Virus record (IMG/VR): IMGVR_UViG_3300042691_014641
Location: 1 to 46,827 of that record
Strand: one strand, 5' to 3'
DNA length: 46,827 bases
Source of the DNA: a virus
Positions 32,941 through 39,830 of the stretch are shown in pieces. Within the stretch, counting starts at the first letter, position 1; every line of letters begins with the position of its first letter. The notes under the pieces were generated by a model. The model did no database searches, was not told the origin of the DNA, and was given only the letters and a program-made list of their open reading frames with translations. A program made the translations under genes and the position numbers.

Positions 32941-34182
32941 ATGAGCAATCCGACGTTTATCGACTGTAACGGCCTTGCCGGTTTTATGAGCCTTGGCTTC
33001 GTAAGATCTGGCATCGACATGAAGGTCAGAACTGGCACTCTTAACTTTGGAAACCCCGTCGCCGAGGTAAACAGAAAACACCTCGGTAACGAGTGGACGT
33101 CTTTCTTTTCCGAAGATCCGAATGATTGGCCCGACATGAGCGCTGACGTCGTGCTTGGCTGCCCTCCATGCTCCGGTTGGTCGCTGTGGTCAGGTCCGGC
33201 AAACAGAGGCCCGGACGCTAAGGCGCACGAACACACGCGCGCGTTCATGAAGTACGCCGCTAGAATCAAACCAAAGATGGTCGTCTTTGAATGCGTACAA
33301 CAGGCGTACACGCAGGGGCGTGCGGTGATGAACCAATACCGCGACATGCTCGAGGAGCTGTCAAACAAGAAGTACGACCTGTATCACGTCAAGCACAACA
33401 ACCTCATGCTTGGTGGTTTCTCGTATCGTATGCGCTACTTCTGGGTAGCCGTCGAAAGCGGTATGCCTTTTGGCGCCCATGCGGAGATGCCAAAGGAAAT
33501 GCCCAAGATGATCGACGTGATCGGTGACCTCGAAAATCTTGAGATTACCTGGAACAAGCAGAAGTACAATGCTGAGCCGTCGAAGTTTGTCGCAAACCTG
33601 AGAAACCAAGATGGTTATGTTGACGGTCACATGAACAGAACAAACCTCGAGTCGCAGAGAATTCAAGAGATCTTCGACATCCTTGGAAACGAAGGATGGA
33701 AGCCCATGGATGCTTTGAACGTCGCTCTCAAGGAAGCCGTCGAAAAGAACGGAAACAGATTCCCGCAGTCTTGGGCGACAAAGGAAGAGAAGATTCGCCT
33801 GAACGACTTTTACATGGGATTCTCACTGCCAGCCCGCTGGGACGCTAACTCATTCTGCCACGTCATGACCGGCAGCGCTCTTGATCACATCGTTCACCCG
33901 ACGCAGCCGCGTCGTATCACTCACAGAGAAGCCGCAAGAATCCAAGGTCTCCCAGACGACTGGGAATTCGTAAGCGTCAACAACTACTCGGCTCTTGGGG
34001 CGACGTGGGGTAAGGCAGTTGCCGTGCAGGCGGCAACATGGATCGGCGAGGCAACGGCAGCTGCCCTTAACGGTCAGCCAAACGGACCGCAGGGCGAGTT
34101 GATCGGCGAGCGTGAGTGGCTTTTGGACACTGACAAGGGATTTAGCCGTAACTTCGTGAAGAAGAACTTCTACCAAGAATAA
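32941..34182 (+). CDS. C5-cytosine DNA methyltransferase family protein
   Basis: A 413-residue protein from ATG 32941 after AGGAAG. Motif I FIDCNGLAGFMSLGF (6-20), motif IV GCPPCSGWS with candidate catalytic Cys77, motif VI FECV with Glu117, a motif VIII-like YRMRYFWVA and a late motif PRRITHREAARIQGLPDDW and ALGATWGKAV (motifs IX/X) define the fold. PCS instead of PCQ and ECV instead of ENV depart from the common form. It could methylate phage DNA against restriction, or act on 5-position chemistry in another way. No restriction endonuclease gene accompanies it. Confidence 0.8.
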   Translation: MSNPTFIDCNGLAGFMSLGFVRSGIDMKVRTGTLNFGNPVAEVNRKHLGNEWTSFFSEDPNDWPDMSADVVLGCPPCSGWSLWSGPANRGPDAKAHEHTRAFMKYAARIKPKMVVFECVQQAYTQGRAVMNQYRDMLEELSNKKYDLYHVKHNNLMLGGFSYRMRYFWVAVESGMPFGAHAEMPKEMPKMIDVIGDLENLEITWNKQKYNAEPSKFVANLRNQDGYVDGHMNRTNLESQRIQEIFDILGNEGWKPMDALNVALKEAVEKNGNRFPQSWATKEEKIRLNDFYMGFSLPARWDANSFCHVMTGSALDHIVHPTQPRRITHREAARIQGLPDDWEFVSVNNYSALGATWGKAVAVQAATWIGEATAAALNGQPNGPQGELIGEREWLLDTDKGFSRNFVKKNFYQE

Positions 34183-34217
34183 CATAAAAGCGTGCGTCAC
34201 AAGATTTTCAGCCGTCC

Positions 34218-34226
34218 TGATATAAT
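34218..34226 (+). promoter_or_regulatory. Extended -10 promoter element TGATATAAT
   Basis: TGATATAAT matches the extended -10 consensus TGnTATAAT exactly, in a 73-base gap. A transcript would start near 34233, leaving a short leader with GACGGAGTG before ATG 34256. No good -35 is seen, which is acceptable for an extended -10. It would drive the accessory operon of 34256-35721. Confidence 0.6.
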
Positions 34227-34255
34227 CATTGTTCTAAACAGTGACGGAGTGACTC

Positions 34256-34765
34256 ATGCAATCTTTTCTTGTATCTACAAATTCGTTTGAAGAAACGGCC
34301 GCGGGGCTTGACAACAAGCGCCTCCACAAGCAGACCCTTGAGGCGTGGCAGTGTCTGCTCACGATGTGCAGGCTTGACCCTGACGGCAACGACCGCGAAC
34401 CTAAAGGCTGGTCTAGTCACCCTGTAGTCAAGATGTGGCGAGGGCACGAGACGTTGCTTGTTTCGTATATCACCGCCACATACTTTGAGTGGCGTTCACG
34501 AGGCTACAAGTCGACGTTACTCGAGAAAACGTTGCGTACGTACGACACCGCCGTGTCCTTGGGCAGAATTTCCAGCGACATCACGCTGCCCTCGTGGATG
34601 CAGGACGTTCAGTACTTTGAGAATCTATGCTCTACTCATCGCGTCGCCCTTCTAAACAAGAACTACGAGTGGTATTCGCAGTTCAAGTGGCCTGAAGACA
34701 CCGGCACACGCCCCGACGGGTACGAGTACCTGTGGCCTCACCAGGACGGATTTGTAAACGCATGA
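34256..34765 (+). CDS. Pyrimidine dimer DNA glycosylase-like protein
   Basis: A 169-residue protein, ATG 34256 with GGAG upstream. The signature ETAAGLDNKRLHKQTLEAWQ, then GWSSHPVVKMWRGHETLLVSYITA, matches the T4 endonuclease V-like family (LDNKRL-KQ, HP-x3-MW). These proteins cut at UV-made pyrimidine dimers through a glycosylase/AP-lyase step. In a sunlit-water phage this would be useful. The reading ends in DGFVNA, with its stop overlapping the lipoprotein start (ATGA). Confidence 0.75.
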   Translation: MQSFLVSTNSFEETAAGLDNKRLHKQTLEAWQCLLTMCRLDPDGNDREPKGWSSHPVVKMWRGHETLLVSYITATYFEWRSRGYKSTLLEKTLRTYDTAVSLGRISSDITLPSWMQDVQYFENLCSTHRVALLNKNYEWYSQFKWPEDTGTRPDGYEYLWPHQDGFVNA

Positions 34766-35721
34766 TTTCTGTCAAACATCGAGAAATATCGCTTATCGTT
34801 GCTGCTACTGCCGTCGTCTTGTTGTCAGGTTGCGCCGCGCGGGAGCCTCTATCAATTGATGAAAAATACGCAATTCAACAAGTTGACGTAGCGAGCTCGG
34901 GTTCTTTTAGCGAGTCCGCTACTTCTACTTCTTTAGCGGGTATGACTTCTACTCGGGTTGAAAACTCGGAAACTGCACCAGCAGCGGCTTACTCTGCTTC
35001 TTCTAAAGAAAGTTCTTTAGTAGAAACTAGATCAACAACAACTTCTGGGACTCTATTGTCTGTAAGCGTTTCTAGACTAGTAGTCACTCACGGAGATACT
35101 TTTACAATTTCTATTGAAGCAACTGACTCAGACGGAGTCAAGCAAGTTGGTTTTTGGCTCGAAGTCAACGGCTCGCAAAGAGACTTTTGCAGTCAGTCTG
35201 CAGAAATGACATCAGGCAGTGCAGAGAATGGCGTTTGGTCTCGTGACTGCGTTGTCCCAGCAGCAGTTATCGGTGGAGTGTACACCGTGCACCCATACGC
35301 ATTAGATTCATTGTATAATGAAACATTCTCAAACTCACGCGCTACATTCACTGTTGATGGCGGAACTAGTGACAACACTGGGCCAAATATTTCAAGAGTC
35401 GTGGTGTCGAAGACAGCGGTTCTTCCAGGCGACACTTTTACGATTTCTATCTACGCTGATGACACTTCTGGTGTTTCTCGAGTCGGGTTTTGGTTTGCTC
35501 TCGACAGAGCCCAGCGGAACGATTTCTGCGGGCAATCAACATCACAGACAGCAGGTACAAACACAGACGGGGTCTGGGAGTACCAGTGCACCGTTCCGGC
35601 GTCTACGCCGACTGGCTCATACACGGTCTTTCCGTATGCGATGGACACCGTGCTTAATTGGACCAACAATAACTGTTGCACAACATCAAACTCTTTTGCC
35701 ACGTTTACAGTGACTTCTTAG
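34762..35721 (+). CDS. Lipoprotein with two repeated extracellular domains
   Basis: A 319-residue protein, ATG 34762 overlapping the previous stop. Signal peptide: basic MISVKHREIS, hydrophobic LIVAATAVVLL, lipobox LSGC with Cys24 as the acylation site. A Ser/Thr-rich linker of about 75 residues follows, then two homologous domains (about 107-205 and 213-319), each with GDTFTISI, GV-x-VGFW, an FC-Q-S loop, a CTVPA/DCVVPA strand, YTVxPYA and FTVxx. The paired Cys in each may form a disulphide. It would be anchored on the outer face of the host membrane. A surface-altering or superinfection-blocking role is an inference. Local codon use looks AT-richer than neighbours. Confidence 0.7.
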   Translation: MISVKHREISLIVAATAVVLLSGCAAREPLSIDEKYAIQQVDVASSGSFSESATSTSLAGMTSTRVENSETAPAAAYSASSKESSLVETRSTTTSGTLLSVSVSRLVVTHGDTFTISIEATDSDGVKQVGFWLEVNGSQRDFCSQSAEMTSGSAENGVWSRDCVVPAAVIGGVYTVHPYALDSLYNETFSNSRATFTVDGGTSDNTGPNISRVVVSKTAVLPGDTFTISIYADDTSGVSRVGFWFALDRAQRNDFCGQSTSQTAGTNTDGVWEYQCTVPASTPTGSYTVFPYAMDTVLNWTNNNCCTTSNSFATFTVTS

Positions 35722-35725
35722 GCCA

Positions 35726-35742
35726 CTCAGACGGCTTCTGAG
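35726..35742 (+). terminator. Weak hairpin after lipoprotein gene
   Basis: CTCAGA (35726-35731) and TCTGAG (35737-35742) form a perfect 6-bp stem with CGGCT loop. A competing CGGCT/AGCCG pairing at 35732-35745 is possible. It has no T-run. Confidence 0.3.
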
Positions 35743-35796
35743 CCGCTAACCTAGATAATCCAGGCAAGATTACCGCACTTACGGCACGTGACAAGA

Positions 35797-35802
35797 TACA
35801 AT
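35797..35802 (+). promoter_or_regulatory. Candidate -10 element for a leaderless transcript
   Basis: TACAAT (within GATACAAT) ends 9 bases before ATG 35812. If used, transcription would begin about at the ATG, giving a leaderless message as is common in Actinobacteria. No Shine-Dalgarno sequence precedes 35812. Confidence 0.35.
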
Positions 35803-35811
35803 CTTTCTACT

Positions 35812-36162
35812 ATGAAAGATTCTAGAATTGGTGAATCTCTCTGGGTCGAATGGTCTGGAGAAGACTACGACTTTTTTGACAGAGATCTAGCGACGTTTTA
35901 CACGGTCGGACACGTAGATCTTGAGAACGACGTAGTAAAAAGAGCTCTTGCATCCGCACTGCAAAGAGACGGGATCGCCGTCTCGTTGGGTGAAGGATAC
36001 AGACTTTTAGACGGTGCCACTTCGATGCTCGGGTACGCCGGCTGCGTCGATGGTGACACCGACATGACAATCTGCGCCCAGGACGGCGAGACACGCGACG
36101 GAGATGACGTTGACGAAGTTCTCGAGGTGACCTGGGTGGAGATTCAATGCCAAAAGGTGTAG
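35812..36162 (+). CDS. Acidic hypothetical protein
   Basis: A 116-residue protein. I chose ATG 35812, since the upstream GTG 35788 overlaps the likely promoter. The sequence is acidic (EWSGEDYDFFDRDLATF, VDGDTDMT, GDDVDEVLEV) with one predicted helix (VVKRALASALQRDG). No domain recognised. Its end overlaps the WhiB gene start by 16 bases, so the two are probably cotranscribed. Confidence 0.55.
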   Translation: MKDSRIGESLWVEWSGEDYDFFDRDLATFYTVGHVDLENDVVKRALASALQRDGIAVSLGEGYRLLDGATSMLGYAGCVDGDTDMTICAQDGETRDGDDVDEVLEVTWVEIQCQKV

Positions 36163-36632
36163 GCGACTTTGAGTGGATGGACGAAGCTGAATGCGGCAAA
36201 CGCAGTAACAAGCACATGTCGTCTTACTTTTTCTCCGCTGTCCCGCGAGAAAAATATGACGCTAGAAACCTATGCTTTCAATGTGACGTCCGTAAAGAAT
36301 GCTTAAAGTACGCTCTTGAGAACAAAGAAATCTGGGGAGTCTGGGGCGGAAAGGACGAGGCAGAGATTAGAAGAACTCTGTCCCTGTCGCATGAGGGTAA
36401 GGAAATACGTAGAACAAGATTTCCGAACTGCCCGTACTGTGGAGCTCGTCCAGTAAAACTTTCTGTAGTCGTCGCGCCGTCGCCTGAAGGCGGGCGTTGG
36501 ACAACAATGAAGCTTGTTAGGTGCTCAGAATGCGAGTTTACGTGGAGAAGTCGCACGAGCGCAAACGCGGTAGCTGCATATCACGCTTCTCGTAAGAAAT
36601 CTGAAAACGAGAAGAAAAAGAAAAAAGACTAG
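36147..36632 (+). CDS. WhiB-family Fe-S transcription factor with C-terminal zinc ribbon
   Basis: A 161-residue protein, ATG 36147 behind GGAG. WhiB core: C16, C43-x2-C46-x5-C52 ligands for a 4Fe-4S cluster, then GVWGG (64-68). Unlike typical WhiB proteins of about 80-110 residues, it adds a second metal domain, CPYCGARP (C95, C98) and RCSECEF (C126, C129), and a Lys-rich tail. WhiB proteins bind the host sigma-A and change its promoter choice; the phage copy may redirect host RNA polymerase. It marks an actinobacterial host. It is the last + strand gene and overlaps the convergent 36629 gene by four bases. Confidence 0.85.
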   Translation: MPKGVGDFEWMDEAECGKRSNKHMSSYFFSAVPREKYDARNLCFQCDVRKECLKYALENKEIWGVWGGKDEAEIRRTLSLSHEGKEIRRTRFPNCPYCGARPVKLSVVVAPSPEGGRWTTMKLVRCSECEFTWRSRTSANAVAAYHASRKKSENEKKKKKD

Positions 36633-36772
36633 TTGTCTTCTTTGCTTTGAAGCGCCTTGTTCAAGGCGTCTACAGTCGCCTCAAGAATCGCGATCTTCTG
36701 CGCTTGCTGCGCTATCTGGTTTGTAAGACTTAGGACGATCTTGTCGATGTCAAGTTCTAGGTTATCTGACAT
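36629..36772 (-). CDS. 47-residue coiled-coil protein
   Basis: A short gene reading from ATG 36772 to TAG 36629. Residues include DNLELDIDKIVLSL, QIAQQAQKIAILEATV and DALNKALQSKEDN, a heptad pattern of a single coiled coil. The ATG shares its A with the glycosyltransferase stop (TAATG), and GGAG precedes it, so translation is probably coupled. It is the last gene of the - strand operon and converges on WhiB with a 4-base overlap. It may be a small assembly or regulatory peptide. Confidence 0.65.
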   Translation of the reverse strand: MSDNLELDIDKIVLSLTNQIAQQAQKIAILEATVDALNKALQSKEDN

Positions 36773-37566
36773 TATCTATTCTCCGTCTGTTCATTTAGTT
36801 CTTCAAATCTGCTATCTATCATATCACTGTACTTAGAAGAAATCTCGACCACGAGATCTTGAATTAGTGCGTTTCTTTGCCTCTGCGCAGTTGACGGTCC
36901 GATGTGCTGCTTATATAGAAGCTTATTGATATGAAGAAACTTTGTCTCAAGAAAGGTTCTTACGACAAGTTCGTAGTCGTCAGCAACTACGTACGCTGGG
37001 TTGTGCCCGTTAAGCTTTCTATACACGTCTGCGCGCCACGCTCGAACATGATTAGGCGCTGATACGATGTGCTTCATCGTTGTCGGATTGATCTCAGGAG
37101 CTGACATCGCCCAGACGCCGTGTTCTTCAGACCAGTAGTCGCTACCGTAGCCGAATCCCCAGCCTTCAGGGTAGCGCCCCGACACACCGTTCTCAAGTAT
37201 CTCACACCAGTCTGAATAGACAAACCCGATGGTTTGGTCAGAAAACGCTTTCGCAACCTCGTCAAGACAGTCAGGGTACAGCTCATCGTCGTGGTCGAGC
37301 TCAAGAAGAATGTCTCCTTTAGCGACCATGAAACCGTTTCTCTTGACGTCGCCGATGGACCCTGAGTGGACGTGTGAGCGATGCATCGAGATCTTGTATC
37401 GTTCATCCGAACAAAAACCGTATAGCTGTCGCCACGCTTCTTCGTTTGTTGAGTCGTCCCAGATTACCCACTCCCAGTCTGTGAATGTCTGCTGCTTAAG
37501 AGAATTCCAGGTGCGAGCAAGAATGTCGGGAGAAGTGTTGTACGTGGGTGTGATGATAGAAATCAT
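36772..37566 (-). CDS. Family 2 (GT-A) glycosyltransferase
   Basis: A 264-residue protein from ATG 37566. Hallmarks: SIITPTYNTSPDILARTW at the N-terminus, VIWDDST, GSIGDVKRNGFMVAKGDILL and LDHDDELYPD, the DxD-type metal and UDP-sugar site. The middle has SAPNHVRAWRADVY. It is soluble, without membrane segments. It lies in the fibre operon next to the 2OG oxygenase, so a virion protein (such as the Thr-rich collagen-like fibre) is a plausible acceptor; modification of host surface glycans or phage DNA cannot be excluded. Confidence 0.85.
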   Translation of the reverse strand: MISIITPTYNTSPDILARTWNSLKQQTFTDWEWVIWDDSTNEEAWRQLYGFCSDERYKISMHRSHVHSGSIGDVKRNGFMVAKGDILLELDHDDELYPDCLDEVAKAFSDQTIGFVYSDWCEILENGVSGRYPEGWGFGYGSDYWSEEHGVWAMSAPEINPTTMKHIVSAPNHVRAWRADVYRKLNGHNPAYVVADDYELVVRTFLETKFLHINKLLYKQHIGPSTAQRQRNALIQDLVVEISSKYSDMIDSRFEELNEQTENR

Positions 37567-37570
37567 GCGT

Positions 37571-38212
37571 CTAAAAGTGTCTGTGCGTTTCTACTGGTTG
37601 ACAAACTAAAAATGAACTAAGTATTAGTTTATCTGAAGATATCGGCATCATGGCTTCGTGCGGGTACATCCAAGAAGATGGAAATATCGCTACTCCACCT
37701 TTCTTCGGTTTTATGTAGTGATCCTGATATCTAAAGTACGTCTCTCCGCCTTCATCTACAGTGTTGATGTAACACACGATTCCAGCAACTCTGTGTATCG
37801 TATCGTGATTCCAGTTGTCTCCGTCAACGTGCTCTTTGTAGTAGCCATCGTTCTTACGGTACATCTGCCACAGATAGCCTGTGTCGACGATATTTGGCGC
37901 CTTGGCCAGTTGATCGTAGATGTTGAGATAGTCACTCACTGGAAGCTTTAGTTCTTCATAGATTCTATCATCTATGTTAGATCTCTCGGCTATTAGACTT
38001 TCGTCGCACTGCGATAGTCTTTTCATGTCTTGATCAAGTGTATGCTTCCACGGGGAGTCCTCAGTTCCACCGTTTGACCCGCTCATAGTTACGCCAGGTA
38101 AAGCTAGACTATCGATGTTTCGATAGTAAAACTCCCATACGTCTTGGCAGAGGTAGTCTGATAGACCGTTTTCGTAGTAAGCTATACCTTCATGTAGGTA
38201 CTCTAGGTGCAT
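37571..38212 (-). CDS. 2-oxoglutarate/Fe(II) oxygenase, prolyl 4-hydroxylase-like
   Basis: A 213-residue protein from ATG 38212. Double-stranded beta-helix motifs: KEHVDGD (His128, Asp130), CYINTVDEGGETYF, KPKKGGVAIFPSSW, YPHEAMMP (His185) and Lys195 to bind 2-oxoglutarate. This is the arrangement of prolyl-4-hydroxylase-type enzymes, frequent in aquatic phages. It needs iron, oxygen and 2OG. Cotranscription with a collagen-like fibre suggests peptide hydroxylation, yet that fibre carries its Pro at X of Gly-X-Y and not Y, so classic 4-hydroxylation is not assured. Other residues or nucleic acid bases are alternatives. Confidence 0.8.
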   Translation of the reverse strand: MHLEYLHEGIAYYENGLSDYLCQDVWEFYYRNIDSLALPGVTMSGSNGGTEDSPWKHTLDQDMKRLSQCDESLIAERSNIDDRIYEELKLPVSDYLNIYDQLAKAPNIVDTGYLWQMYRKNDGYYKEHVDGDNWNHDTIHRVAGIVCYINTVDEGGETYFRYQDHYIKPKKGGVAIFPSSWMYPHEAMMPISSDKLILSSFLVCQPVETHRHF

Positions 38213-38224
38213 GATTGTACAATA

Positions 38225-38941
38225 CTATCTCGACCCGTACGCCCAAATCGTCTTAGTTGCAACTATTTTTTGCTCCACCCACTCGTTGAACTCGTTTGAC
38301 ATGTCTGGAATATCTTCAACTGGCGGTCGCATTCTTGCGTTTGTTAGCCCACGAAGGTATCTTGCAACCTTTTGATCTGGCACGGCAGACCATAGCCATT
38401 CAAGAATATCTTCAGGTATGTCCATCTCTGCAATGAATTCATGGGCTACAACTGCGATTTCTTCATTATTTCCCATGTTTTCATGAACCCAAGCCCACTC
38501 CAAAATGCCGCGGAACAACTCCTGCAGCGTACGGGCGTTGCACTCGGAGTGCTGCATACTGTGTTCTTCATTTTCAGGTTCTGCGTACTCAAGGTACGCG
38601 ATGAATCCTTTTTCCGATTGAATCGGAACACGGAAAATTTTGCAGTGAGTCAGACACGTGTAGTGATCGTTTGTCGTACCGTACGGTTTTGACGTTGATC
38701 CACACGAGCATATCTCTGTTTCGTAGTCCCAGTGATGAAATCCGCTAGGAAGAAATGCGTTTCGTGGAGCCCCGTTATCGCACCGGGTTGACTCAGTATT
38801 ATTTTTTTCGTTCCAGTCTGCTTCAAATCTAAAGTTTTTTACGGCCTTACAAAAGTTGAACAAGCCTACTGAGTCTGTTAGACCTATTTCACGAAAGTAG
38901 TACCCTACGCCGTATTCGTGCTGAGGTTGCTCTTGTAGCAT
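38225..38941 (-). CDS. Paralogue of the 17714 W-rich protein
   Basis: A 238-residue protein, ATG 38941 after AGGAGAG. Residues 131-198 (HSECNARTLQELFRGILEWA, then HENMGNNEEIAVVAHEF, DQKVARYLRG) align closely with residues 267-335 of the 17714 protein. The N-terminal half is different: it is Cys/His-rich (CSCGSTSKPYG, HYTCLTHCKIFRV), which may bind metal. It lies between collar fibre and oxygenase genes. Function unknown; a fibre chaperone or adaptor is a guess. Confidence 0.55.
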   Translation of the reverse strand: MLQEQPQHEYGVGYYFREIGLTDSVGLFNFCKAVKNFRFEADWNEKNNTESTRCDNGAPRNAFLPSGFHHWDYETEICSCGSTSKPYGTTNDHYTCLTHCKIFRVPIQSEKGFIAYLEYAEPENEEHSMQHSECNARTLQELFRGILEWAWVHENMGNNEEIAVVAHEFIAEMDIPEDILEWLWSAVPDQKVARYLRGLTNARMRPPVEDIPDMSNEFNEWVEQKIVATKTIWAYGSR

Positions 38942-38951
38942 AGATTCTCTC

Positions 38952-39830
38952 CTAAAACCTAATGATGAAGTAGATCGGCACTGTAGTCACGGTATGGTTG
39001 TGTGCGGTAGCGGTTTCACCGTGCGTGTTGCTAGTCGCACTCTTATTCCACGTGTGCGTATGGTTTGCTCCTCCAGAGCCTAGCGTATGCGAATGAGCTG
39101 AAGTATTGGTGTACAACTGTGCCCCAGATGTGTGCGAATGGTCCTGTGCATTGTCAAGGTTTTGGAATCCGTGACCTGCACCATCGTGCGCTACGGACGC
39201 CGTGGATCTAGCCGCCGAGTTTCCATATCTAGTACCGCTGTGCGTATGAGTGTTGCTTGGTGCACCTGTGTTATGCGAGTGATCAAAGTTTGAGGCAGCA
39301 AGTTGGTGGTTATGACTCAGGCCGGTGTTACTGTAGTTGTGATTGTGCCCTGCCGCGCCTCCGTCGGCGGCTGTAGTAGAGGTCGAAGAATCTATGGCAT
39401 GAGAATGCGACAGACTCGTGCTGCTAAACACGGTTGCAGTTGCTGGGACTGTTGGTGTAGTCGATGCAGCGATGCCGATTGGAATAAACCCTACGGTGCT
39501 AGGTAATCTAAAATGACTAGTTCCAGCAGCACCTAAGCCATTTGTCAACGTTCCATATCTAGTTCCGATGACACTGTATAGGTTGCCGTACGTGGCTATT
39601 GCTTTTTCTGTGCCGTCACATAGTAGCCATCCGGCCGGGGGAGTCGTTGCAAGTGTAGAGTCACCAGCCCACATCTCAATTGTCCCGACTGGGATTATGT
39701 TTGCGGGGGAAAATGACGTACCGTCGTAGACTAAAGCGTTACCTTCAGTAGGCCCAGAAGAGCCGTATAGATCGATAACTATGTTGTCGACAGTGACCGT
39801 AGAAGGTGTTTGAAATGAAGATTCAGCCAT
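38952..39830 (-). CDS. Tail collar-domain fibre protein 3 with HxH array
   Basis: A 292-residue protein. ATG 39830 overlaps the upstream stop (TAATG). N-terminus: VDNIVIDLYGSSGPTEGNALVYDG, an anchor pattern shared with the 40959 and 41786 proteins. Then a phage tail-collar domain, PVGTIEMWAGD, PPAGWLLCDGTEKA, GTRYGTL, FRLPSTVG. The C-terminus has many HxH units (SHSHAI, HNHNYS, HNHQL, HSHNTG, HTHSG, HSHTS), as in T4 gp12/gp37-type needles where HxH motifs on a trimer bind metal ions. It is likely a short receptor-binding fibre. It ends IYFIIRF, as do its sisters in similar form. Confidence 0.8.
   Translation of the reverse strand: MAESSFQTPSTVTVDNIVIDLYGSSGPTEGNALVYDGTSFSPANIIPVGTIEMWAGDSTLATTPPAGWLLCDGTEKAIATYGNLYSVIGTRYGTLTNGLGAAGTSHFRLPSTVGFIPIGIAASTTPTVPATATVFSSTSLSHSHAIDSSTSTTAADGGAAGHNHNYSNTGLSHNHQLAASNFDHSHNTGAPSNTHTHSGTRYGNSAARSTASVAHDGAGHGFQNLDNAQDHSHTSGAQLYTNTSAHSHTLGSGGANHTHTWNKSATSNTHGETATAHNHTVTTVPIYFIIRF

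Noticed and set aside
35722-35811. tRNA or small RNA gene in the gap after the lipoprotein
   Set aside because: No cloverleaf or TTCGA-type loop can be drawn; only a weak hairpin and promoter-like box are seen.
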